Source of the DNA: Gibbula magus
Taxonomy: Eukaryota > Mollusca > Gastropoda > Trochida > Trochidae
Assembly: GCA_936450465.1 (NCBI GenBank)
Contig: OW388305.1
Span: 39,446,687 to 39,510,686 of the forward strand
Reading direction: 5' to 3'
DNA: 64,000 nt
Positions 35,201-47,200 of the stretch are shown piece after piece. A model generated the notes under the pieces. It was given only the letters and a program-made list of their open reading frames with translations, ran no database searches and was not told where the DNA came from. Positions within the stretch are counted from its first letter, which is position 1; each line of letters starts with the position of its first letter. A program made the position numbers and the translations under genes.

Positions 35201-38200
35201 ATAGGAATTGTTTTTAGAAAACACGCAAGTGTACTTTTACAATCAGTTTCGATTCTTTCATTACCTTTTTCTATACAGACGATTGGTATATTAACAAAAC
35301 GGTATTAGGAGAGGGCAACAACATTTTCACATCGTTATAGTCTCCATCCAACAAAGTTGATATTTTTTTACAATTTTAGCTTCCTAGCATTACAAGTTCC
35401 TGGACAAAAGGCGAAAGAAGGTTTCAGTGTAGACACTCTGCCACGTCAATATTAGAGGGGGGTCAGGACCAAATGTACAAACTTTAGTCTCCGTTCAACA
35501 AAGATGTTATTCAGAAAATCTCAGCTTCCTATGTTAACTGTTTTCGGAGATGTTTAACGGTTTAAAGTTAAGCCTGTCTTTCACATCAATATTAAAAGGG
35601 GTCAGGAACAAATGTACACACTTATATCCGCCTGACGCCGCACGAAGGCCAATACCACCAGGCCTGATGAGCTACAACCCAATACAGTAACTATAAAAAT
35701 ACATCTATTAAAACATACCAAAGAGTAACAAAAGACTTGAATATAAACTACTTGTATGAAAAGACTGTCAGTAGATCTACTTTCCAGCTATTTGTTTCTA
35801 TGAATAACAATGAATAAGAGAGATAACTCATGGGGATTATTTATACTAGCATTGGTTAATATCAAGCAGTCTTGCTAGGAAGTCCAAATCTTAAAGTTCT
35901 CAAAGCAAAACACACGCTTTTACATGTTTAGACCTTCTTTCAAGTTTGTAAGAAATGTGGCTTTGAGTTAAGGCTATTTCGTAAAACAACCTTTTGTTTA
36001 TAGTATAAATATGTTTGTTCGCTCTATTGAACTTTTTAGAAAAAAAGTGAATTCGTCAGAATTTGTATCGATATGGCTGTTAGTCGATTGAAAATATGAA
36101 TTGTTTGAAACAAATTCTGAAATTTATACAATGTCTATTTTGTATAAACAAAGTTTGCTTATTGTGTGAATGTCATCCTTAATTGATAACGCACAGTTAT
36201 CAAGAGAATTTTTTTAATTAAAAATAGAGCCACTGGCTCTGTAGCTCATCAGGCTTTATATACATTAACTAATTCAAAATGTCAACTTCTAGATGAGAGG
36301 TACAACAAATAGAGACCACCTTAAATGGAAAAGATGAAATAGGTCTTAAAGGCGCTGTAGCACGTTTTTTCGCTCAAATAAGTTGATGAAATGTATTTGA
36401 AAAATAATTTCACCAATAGTAAAACATCCTTTTCTCCTCAGAAATTAAAATTTAAAACGAGTGTACATGTTTTGGTTAAGCCATGGGAATCTTTTTTGTA
36501 ATACAAAATAATAAATTGTGTTCACAATAAAATGGCCGCCATGCAATTTTTGCTTTATACGCAACATAGTTTTTACCACTACAGATAATTTGTTTGTGTA
36601 ATAAGACGTTTTACCCTCTAAAGTTAATTTAAATGACATAAACTATAATTATAAATGGGAAATTTGAAAAAATAAATTTTGCAAAAAGCGTGCTACAGCG
36701 CCTTTAAGGTCCTTACCCCTTTGACCTGTCTTTGAGGCCAGAGATTAAAACAACCCTATACATTAACACACACTTGAAGATTTAATTCATCACTGTTGTT
36801 TCCTTTTAATTACATCCCTTTGAAGAGCACATAAAATCTCAAGATGAAAATAGCTTTCCTGGTCATGACCTCTGTGACCTATATTTGGGGCCACAGGATC
36901 ATGAAATCTACAATTCAGAATCCCCATTGGCCACTGCACACAACTTTTCAGCTCTCTTGACCTTTTGAAACTGGGGAAGAAGATGAAAATAGGTTTTTAA
37001 GGTCGTGACCCCTGTAACCCTATTTGGGGTCACATGGTCACTAATTTTACAATTTAGAATATCCCTTGGCCAAGAGTCTGCCCACAACTTTTCAGCTCTC
37101 TAGACCTTTTGGAACTGGCGAAGAAGATGAAAATAGTGTTTTAGGTCATGACCCCTGTGACCCACATTTGAGGACACGGGGTCACGAAATCTACAAGTTA
37201 GAATCATCATTGGTCAAGAAGAATATACACCAAATTTCAGCTTTCTAGAGCCAGTGGTTCTGGAGAAGAAGATGAAAAAGCGAAAAGTTTACAGACAGAT
37301 GGACGGACGGACGCCGGACGCCATGCCATGCCATAAAAATGCACCACTTTTACACTTCTCTCAATATTTGGTTTAATAGAACATAAAAAGTCAGCAAATG
37401 AAGGTTTGTTCTGGGTGTGTCATTGGCACAGCTATACCCTAAACATTTCCATAGAATGACGTGACATGGGCATTTTTAAAGGTAAAGGTAAATTAATATT
37501 CGAGTGTAAACCATGAGTTTCTTGTCACATTTACTTTTGATGTATTTTTTTCATTGGTTAAGTAAACCAAAAATTATATACAAGAGGTTGTATTTCGAAA
37601 GTCGAAAATGTTTTCGATAAATCCAAGTTAATGATTGATTAAACTGTAAAATTGTAATGTTAAAATATAGTCACAAGTGACGATAAAAAGGATTCAGATA
37701 GATGTATGAAAGTACTGAAAGAAGCCACCCTTCGATTGTAATTGCACATATTTTGAAGAAAGTTGCAAGTCTTTAACATATCTGTAGGATTATTGAGACC
37801 AAAATTTACCATGTCAAAATGGCATAATTTTCAAGGAAAAAAAATGGCGGCTATACCACGTGACCTACCAACTCGCCATGATTTACTTTACTGATTGCAT
37901 AGTTATTGCTCATCTTTTAAAAAAAGTTGCAACTTTCCATTTGCATTTTGAATGTTTTCCCATGTTAAAAGTGCACTGCAAGTGTCCAAGTGAAAATGTA
38001 AAAATCACAAATTAATAGACCATTACAACATATTAGTCATTATTAAAATAAAACGGTTACTATTTTCATACTAAGGTGTAACATAGAAAATGTTGCGCTT
38101 TAATTTTCACTTAATAAGATGTAAACATCATTTAGATTGCATACATAATTAATGCTGAATATTCAGGAAAATACTCCAAAATGCTTATTTTCGGACCCCT

Positions 38201-41200
38201 AGACGACATTTGCGATGTTTTTAAGCTTAACTATTAACTTTTTGATGAAAGGGTTCAACATAAAAAATGTTGTTCTTGAAATTGTGTTTCCGTAGGTGCA
38301 AATAAAAGTTCAATATCGTAATTAGTTGAGCAGTAATGAAATTCGCTGAAAATGGGGATTTTCGAAAAATGACAATGTTCTATGACTTGTCATACATAAA
38401 CTATTACAGATACATGTTTGAAATTTATTCATCTTAATAAATGACATGAGCTATTAACCAAAACAGTATCTTCAGTGGTTTATAAAAAAATATTCTCCAA
38501 GCTAAGTATCCCTCGAAAATTTTCAAAATCACAAAATTTCAATTATTCCTTTCTTTGTCCAAATTGTGCCCAAACTATCAACTTTTATATCATAAATATA
38601 TGTTAAGGAATTGTTAAGCTTGTTATAAGAAAGCGTTTGCAGTCAGTAACTTTGTCATAAGGCAGTTTGTTACAGAGTTCTGCAACTTTGAACATGAAGG
38701 CAAAAAGCGAACATTTAAATAAAGACTATATTCAAGGGCAGATAATTTAAGGTCTAACATGAAATTAAAATGTTTGGCTCGTCACTTTGTTAACCATTTA
38801 TTCAGCTTTCAGTTGAGCTATCATACATAGCTGTATGTTTTGCCGGGATTTAGCAGAAGATTTTTAAAGACGCATTCCCTCTAAATTGCAAAATTTCGGT
38901 ACATTTTCAGTTTTTTTTAAAAAGCAAAAAATTTATTATTATGACCGAAAACCGTGACTACATTTCCTGCTCCCATTGTCAATGCGCATCTTTTACAAAA
39001 AGTTGCAAGTCTCTAGGTGCATTTTGAAAAAAATTCCCATGTTAACAAGATGTGGCTGTTAAACACGGATGCCCCCGGATATACCAAAGTTATGGCCAAG
39101 GTTAAAGTTTTCTGAAGATGTCCACTGCGGCAAGGTCAAAGAAGTTATGGCCAAGGTTAAAGTTTTTTGTAAACGTCCACTGCGGCATGGTCAAGGTCAC
39201 ACGGTCAAATATGATGACCGTATCTGAAAGGTCTCATCACAAGGTATGCACATGCCAAGTATTAAAGCCCTAGCTCTGAGCAATCAGTTAAGTTCACGTA
39301 ATTATTTTCTTTAAGGAAGGACCTTATTCTGTGGGCCCAGTTTTTCCTCCTGATGTTATTAGACTACATACACGTCTTCTTGTTTGTTCTTGCCTTTCGC
39401 ATGTTCTTGAATATCGCCCACTGTCTCGCTACAGCACACCATTGTCGGACTATAGGAGGGAGCCATCCCGAGTATACACGTATAGAAAAAGCATTTTCAA
39501 TAACATTAATGTTAATGACAGAGTATGCATGTTTTGTACTACAAATATTGAGGATGGATTTCACTTTATCCGTTTATGTTCTAGACATAATGAAATTCTA
39601 CGTAAGTATATTAAACATATTACTAGAAATATCAACATATCTATTTTTACATTCGTTAGAAAATCTGTAATTGCGAGAAATAGTGTTACGTCTACCAACG
39701 TGTTTCAATAAAAATTATTTCCCAATAATATCCCTCGGTTTATAAACTTGTCCAATTATTTACTATTCAAAATACTGAACTATTTAACTTGGGTAAATTC
39801 CTTGTTAACGCAGTAATAATAACAAATATAAAGCTTACATAAAATTATTATATACATTCTCATGTTGTTATCAAGTGTGATTAAGTGTAGATTAGGAATT
39901 AAGGTGATTAAGCTTAAAGGGATTATGGGAAACAATATAAGTTTAGGATCGAGTATGAATTAATTGGGGAGGGAGATGGTAATAATTCCCTGTTACTACT
40001 GTGTTAAGAAGATCTCAACATAGTGTACTGAGTAAGTTTCGCCGTGGCACATTGCCACTGGAGATAGAAGTCGCCAGATATACCCACCCTGAAACACCTT
40101 TCGAAACACATCTTCTTTTATTCTGATATTAGATATAATTTATGGTTGGTACAAAGTTTTCCACAACAGCACAATCTGTATTCATTTGTAACTATCATAT
40201 TTTATCATTAATTTTGTACATGTTTCGTTGTATCGTGCACCATTTTTTCTATAAATGTATATTTTGAGACATTTGTGTGTCTCATAGGCCGTATGGCCGG
40301 GTGGTACGCTCTTTTAATGAATGTATCTTGTGTTTGTTTCAACGTATATTGTAGCACGTGACACACAAATAAAATAGTTTTTCTTCTTTTCTATATATAT
40401 CAGAAAATCAGAAACAGAAAATATCGATTATTGAAATAATAAGTTACACATCAGAAAATATTGATTATTGGAAAAATAAGTTACAAATTTAAAGTCTAGA
40501 ATTTCTTAAATGTGAATAGGATAAATGAAGGTTATTAATTTCTGTTGCATAACCAATATTTTTTGTGATATAATTTCATAAACTCGATGTCAGTCAAATG
40601 ATTTTATTTTTCAAATACCTTTAGCTCCAACTGATGTACTGCCCCCAAATGTTGTTCCTACAGCTGTTCCTCCTCTTCCCATCTGTCCTATCTGTGCACC
40701 GGGAGCTGAATAACTATCTGGAACCAAACAAGGTACTAGTGTGTTAAATTCAACAAGTGCTCCAAAAAGTAGTCCTTTTATTTCAGATATTGCATTCAAA
40801 AAGCTGTTTAGGTTGACTTGTGTAAATCATACAAGAAACTATATAATTGTAATGTCATTGATAGAAGAAACTATATACATTTAAACCTGCAACTGCACTA
40901 TAAATAGCGCGAGATTTTGCGAGACCTCACAAATATGGAGTGGCAAATTCAAACAAGTTAATTTGACTCTCCACTAGGAGAATAATAAGGCTTTAACTTA
41001 AGATCTAACAAACATATAGTAATAAAATTTGTCACAGTAAATCATGATGATGGAGAGATACTATGTGCAAAATTTGGCTTAAAACACATGTAGCAGTACT
41101 TAGTTCTGAGAGAAATTTCATGTATTCATTTGAAACTACACCGTTGTTTTGAGTTTGAGTGACAGGGTCAGAGTTCATGTGTCAGAGGTTGTGTTTACTG

Positions 41201-44200
41201 TATTGGTTTACTCCTTTGAGAAATGGCGGGAAGCCTTCTCCCAGTGTATAAACCATCCGTTATCTTTCCTCTTCCATCTGAGTTTTATCTATCTATTACT
41301 AACGTTATGTATATATATATAAAATGAACAATCAGTTATAAAAGCACCAAGCAAGATAATACATATAGTCTATACTTGCATGGGTGAAATACTAACTGTG
41401 AATTTGCTATCCATTACTGCCATTGTTGACCCTTATAACTCACTCCCGGGGGTTTGGATATAGTCCACGCACTAATTTAAAAAGACAATCAAGGTTTGCC
41501 TGTCCCTGTTGACACAAGTCAAAGTGTATAAAACATCCTTTGATATCTTCTAATGTGTTCTTCTTCGCCATTGTTATGCATTTCTTTCGCTGATTACAGA
41601 TTTGTTCAAATCAACAAATCTAATGATCTAAATCATTTTGTAAATATTCCGTTTAAAACCAAAGTAAGAACACATTTTCCAAATGTCTGTTGAAGATTTA
41701 ATGTAAACATGGTCTTGAAAAGTTGAAAAATACAATCAAAATTTCGTTCGGGTAGCGTTGTCGTATTTGTAAACAATGTCAAGTGACGAGCTCGGTGGTA
41801 CAAACGGACCATGCTTGTCCCTGCACTGTAAATTCGCCGAATCAAACACTAGTTGTTCACATTTATTGTTTGAAATGTATTTGTTTGTCATTCTTGTTAA
41901 TTTTATGGTTGTTATAACATGTGCAATCATTTAATTCGTATCAGAACAAAATATTGTGTGACAAGCTGAGACGACACAATGGCCTCCATTTGCAATGACA
42001 TTCGAACTGACATGTCTATCTAGGATTTCGTTTGAAAACGGATTTAATTTCTATCAAATTACAAATGAAAACTTAAAAATAATCAACATGAATCATTTAG
42101 CAATTATTATCATACAATTATTTCACATATACAAGACTTTTTAATTTGTAATTTACCTTTTAGCGAGATATGGCTACTGCTACTGTTTCACGGGTCCATT
42201 TCAACTTGTGAAATCGCAGATCAGAAAGTCGGTCCATGTCATGTCAAAAACATTTCGTACTTAAATGTCAACTCATACATGATCATAATTTCTGATAATG
42301 GTAGGATATGACATTTATTTTTCATATATGTATAAATTATAATCAAAATAGAGCCATGGGCTCTGTAGCTCATCAGACTTTATATACATTAACTAATTCA
42401 ACTTTTCAGGTCTCTAGACCTTTTGACACTGGAGAAGAAGATGAAACTTGGTTTTTGGGGTTGTGACCCCTGTTACCCCAATTGAGGTCACAGGGTCATG
42501 AAATCTACAATTCAACATATCCATTAGCCAAGGAGTCTGCACACAACTTTTCAGCTCTCTAGACCTTTTGGAACTGGAGAAGATGAAAATAGGATTTTGG
42601 GGTTGTGACCCCTGTGACCCCATTTGAGGTCACGGGGTCATGAAATCTACAATTGAGTATCCCCATTAGCCAAGGAGTTTGCACACAACTTGTCAGCTCT
42701 CTAGGCCTTTTGGAACTGGATAAGAAGATGAAAATAGGTTTTTGGGGTTGTGACCCTAGTGACCCCATTTGGGGTCACGGGGTCATGAAATCTACAATTT
42801 AGAATCCCCATTAGCCATTGAGTCTGCACACAACTTGTCAGCTCTCTTGACCTTTTGGAACTGGACAAGAAGATGAAAATAGGTTTTTGGGGTTGTGACC
42901 CTAGTGGCCCCATTTTGGGTCACTGGGTCATGAAATCTACAATTTAGAATCCCCATTAGCCAAGGAGTCTGGACACAACTTTTCAGCTCTCTAGACCTTT
43001 TGGTACTGGAGAAGGAGATGAAATAGGTTTTTAAGGTTATGACCCCTGTGATCCCAATTGAGGTCACAGGGTCATGAAATCTACAATTTAAAATATCCAT
43101 TAGCCAAGGAGTCTGCACATCACTTTTCAGCTTTCTAGACCTTTTGGAACTGGAGAAGATGAAACTAGGATTTTGGGGTTGTGACCCCTGTGACCCCATT
43201 TGAGGTCACGGGGTCATGAAATCTACAATTGAGTATCCCCATTAGCCAAGGAGTCTGCACACAACTGTTCAGCTCACTAGGCCTTTTGGAACTGGATAAG
43301 AAGATGAAAATAGGTTTTTGGGGTTGTGACCCTAGTGACCCCATTTGGGGTCACGGGGTCATGAACTCTACAATTTAGAATCCCCATTAGCCATGGAGTC
43401 TGCACAGAACTTGTCAGCTCTCTAGACCTTTTGGAACTGGACAAGAAGATGAAAATAGGTTTTTGGGGTTGTGACCCTAGTGACCCCATTTGGGGTCACT
43501 GGGTCATGAAATCTACAATTTAGAATCCCCATTAGCCAAGGAGTCTGGACACAACTTTTCAGCTCTCTAGACCTTTTGGTACTGGAGAAGGAGATGAAAT
43601 AGGTTTTTAAGGTTATGACCCCTGTGACCCCAATTGAGGTCACAGGGTCATGAAATCTACAATTTAGAATCCCCATTAGCCAAGGAGTCTGCTTACAACA
43701 TTCAGCTATCTAGACCTTTTGAACTGGAGAAGAAGATGAAAATAGGTTTTAAAGGTCGTGACCTCTGTGACATCATTTGGGGTCACGGGGTCACGAAATC
43801 TACAATTTTGAATCCCCATTAGCCCAGGAATATGCACATAAAATTTAGTAAAATAGAGTCATTGGTTCTGGAGAAGAAGTCGCAAAAGCGAAAAGTTTAC
43901 GGACGGATGGATGGACGGACGGACGCCATGCCATGCCATTAGCCCATCGGGCCTTTCAGGTCTGATAAACATTCTGTGTTTGAAAATCAGTGGCATGTAA
44001 TGGAATTACAATAACTTTAAATTATCCATTTAAAGCCTCACGCTTTCGTCCGACTTTAAATTATATTTAGTGCTTTAATAATTCTGCTATATGCCGCTGA
44101 TTTTGAAACACAGTAGGTTATGTTTATCTCCTAGGTTATAGCCTAGATATAGCCGTGGGCTATGTGAGTGGTTAAGCATATGGTGATGGTAATAAAGACC

Positions 44201-47200
44201 ATAAGCTACTTTATCCTTCATATAACGTCATGTTCACATAATTACCTTTTGAGACAGCATCTGTTCCCTCGTCTTCTCTTGGAGCATTTGGCTGAGCTGA
44301 AATATATATGAAATATTTACAAAATCTCCTGATCTACAAAATCCAATCTCACAGCAGTCCCTTTGGGGCAGAATCCTTATTGTTATTGGCGTGTTTTTTT
44401 TATTATTTGCACCGATTTTCTCCCCCCCTATTCTGCAGAAACGGCTGCAGATAATTCAACCAAACGTTACAGTCTGACAGCCCTTAATGTGAACTCATTA
44501 AAATTAGCTTTTGGATCCAATCGTTTCAGCCATTAAAGGTCCAGGTCGAATCCAATTTTCGATTTTTAACATGGGAAAATTTTTCAAAATGCACTTAGAG
44601 ACTTGGATCTTTTTGCAAAAGATGCGCAATGACCTTGCAACCTAAAAAGTAAATCACGTAGTTTTGTCGCCATTTTGATTTTAGACACATTTGACAATTT
44701 TCCGACCCCATGCACCTTTGGCAATCTTCTCCTCTGAAGATTCTAGCATCTAAGAGCTCAAACTTGCATATATGTGCAGCTAAAGGGTTGGTGATTAAAC
44801 GATACTCCAAAGCATTAGCGAACTCCTTATACTTTTTTCACAGTGACCTTTCAAAGTCCGACAATTTTTGAAAAATCGCAAACTTCAAAGGGAGATAATT
44901 CAAAAACCTACCCACCGAATTGAAAGATTTTTTCAGGAGAGTAAGACAGGACTATGGCCGTTATGACTCAATAATAAAATCGCTCGCGTACAGTCATTTC
45001 CGGTCATAATAAAGAAAAACTTTTAACATGGGAGACTTAGAGACTTGAAACATTGAATGTTTGGCATTTAAGTTAAAAATTAATGAAATAAAAATATCTT
45101 ATTAATAAAAGATGTGTGGTCGACAAATAAATAACCTTATTGGAATTAAATTTGCTGACACGGCTTTACAGTAAAACAAGCCAAAACAAACCTTTTGACT
45201 CTCTATTTCCTCTGGATCAGGAGATTTGAAACAATGGTTTCTTTAAAGGTGTGTTTCTCGGAAATATGAAGAGATAATGTTCTGATATTTCAAATTTATT
45301 TTAGTTGGCTTCTGAAGACATACTGTATCTCTGTTTCAGTCGTCTTTATCACTCGTGGTTTGAATTATCTTCAGTTGTGTATGTTTCTTTTGCGGTTGAG
45401 TGTAAGCAGGATACTGTTTTATCTAGCTAATATTCAATACCATTTTGAAGAAAATGTAATGGATAATGGTTATATTTCATTCATATATAGAATTTTCAAG
45501 AGTACCCTGAATTTTGTCAAGAAGCATGTATGCTTCTTACTCAGAATTTCAGGGAGCAAATTGAAGAAATAGGGAGAAAATGCTCCCCAATTGGTTGCTT
45601 TATTGAGCCCTGTTTTGGAAGGACAACTGCCAAAATAGGAATTGTTTTGGGAAAATAGGCAAGTGTACTTTTGACAATCAGTTTCGATTCTTTCATTACT
45701 CTTTTCTATACAGACGATTGGTATATTGACAAAACGGTACAGGGCAACAAAATGTTCACATCGTTATAGTCTCCATCCAACAAAGTTGGTATTTTTTTAC
45801 AATTTTAGCTTCCTAGCATTACAAGTTCCTGGACAAAAGGCGAAAGAAGGTTTCAGTGTAGACACTCTGCCACGTCAATATTAGAGGGGGGTCATGACCA
45901 AATGTACAAACTTTAGTCTCCGTTCAACACATATGTTATTCAGAAAATCTCAGCTTCCTATGTTAACTGTTTTCGGAGATGTTTAACGGTTTAAAGTAAA
46001 GTCTGTCTTTCACAACAATATTAAAGGGGTCAGGAACAAATGTACAAACTTAGATCCGCCTGACGCCGCACGAAGGCCAATACCATATGCCCATCAGGCC
46101 TGATGGGCTACAAGCTTACAACCCCATACAGTGACTATTAAAATACATCTATTAAAATATACCAAAGAATAACAAAAGACTTGAATATAAACTATATAAA
46201 AAACTGTCAGTAGAGCTACTTTCCAGCTATTTGTTTCTATGAATAACAATGAATAAGGGAGATAACTCATGGGGATTCTTTATACTAGCATCGGTTAATA
46301 TCAAGCAGTCTTGCTAGGAAGTCCAAATCTTAAAGTTCTGAAAGCAAAACACACGCTTTTACATTTTTAGACCTTCTTTCAAGTTTGTAAGAAATGTGGT
46401 TTTGAGTAAAGGCTATTTCGTAAAACAACCTTTTGTTTTTAGTTTAAATAATTCTGAAACAAGAAGAGATGTTTGTTTGCTCTATTGAGCTTTTTAGAAA
46501 AAAGCGAATTCGTCAGAATTTGTATCGAAATGACTGTTAGTCCATTGAAAATATGAATTGTCTGAAACAAATTCAGAAATTTATACACTGTCTATTTTGT
46601 ATTAACAATGTTTGCGTATTGTGTGAATGTCATCCTAAATTGATAACGCACAGTTATCAAGAGAATTTTTAAAATTAAAAATAGAGTCACTGGCTCTGTA
46701 GCTCATCAGGCTTTATATTCATTAACTAATTCATAATGTCAACTTCTAGATGAGAGATACAACAAATAGGAACCATCTTAAATGAAAAAGATGAAATAGG
46801 TCTTAAGGTCCTTAGCCCTCTGACCTATCTTTGAAGCCAGATAAAATAACCCTACACATGAAGACACACTTGAAGATTTAATTCATCACTGTTGTTTCCT
46901 TTAAATTACATCCCTTTGAAGAGCACATCAAATCTCAAGATGAAAATAGCTTTTCAGGTCATGACCTCTGTGACCTATATTTGGGGCCACAGGATCATGA
47001 AATCTACAATTCAGAATCCCCATTGGCCAAGGAGTCTGCACACAACTTTTCAGCTCTCTTGACCTTTTGAAACTGGAGAAGAAGATGAAAATAGGTTTTT
47101 AAGGTCGTGACCCCTGTAACCCTATTTGGGGTCACATGGTCACGAATTTTACAATTTAGAATCCCCATTGGCCAAGAGTGTGCCCTAAACTTTTCAGCTC

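Larger units (their letters stand above)
28562..41952 (-). repeat. Segmental duplication unit A
   Basis: Homologous with 42,347-54,596. Shared anchors in the same order are the Q exon with flanks (29,200-29,580 / 43,975-44,345), 34,660-36,345 / 45,070-46,805, 36,710-40,890 / 46,805-53,395, and 41,570-41,950 / 54,205-54,596. Similarity by eye is high over kilobases apart from element insertions. It carries caspase exons S1 (40,619) and Q1 (29,465). Confidence 0.85.

Noticed and set aside
34955..35308. 117-codon frame starting MVTFLLRLSVSRILFYLANI
   Set aside because: The duplicated copy at 45,360 is frameshifted, there is no domain, and the region is intronic; not a conserved gene.
40718..40799. 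Upstream extension of the S exon frame to a Met (MNAISEIKGLLFGALVEF)
   Set aside because: A strong acceptor lies at 40,718 and phase agrees with an internal exon; the extension is intron read-through, though it is open in both S1 and S2 copies, so an alternative first exon is not fully excluded.
42414..43822. Overlapping open frames of 60-135 codons reading KTYFHLL...QTPWLMGILNCRF
   Set aside because: They repeat with the 145-bp unit, occur on both strands and in every array of the family (9.0, 28.7, 47-49 kb), and are products of a repeat length and composition that avoids stops.
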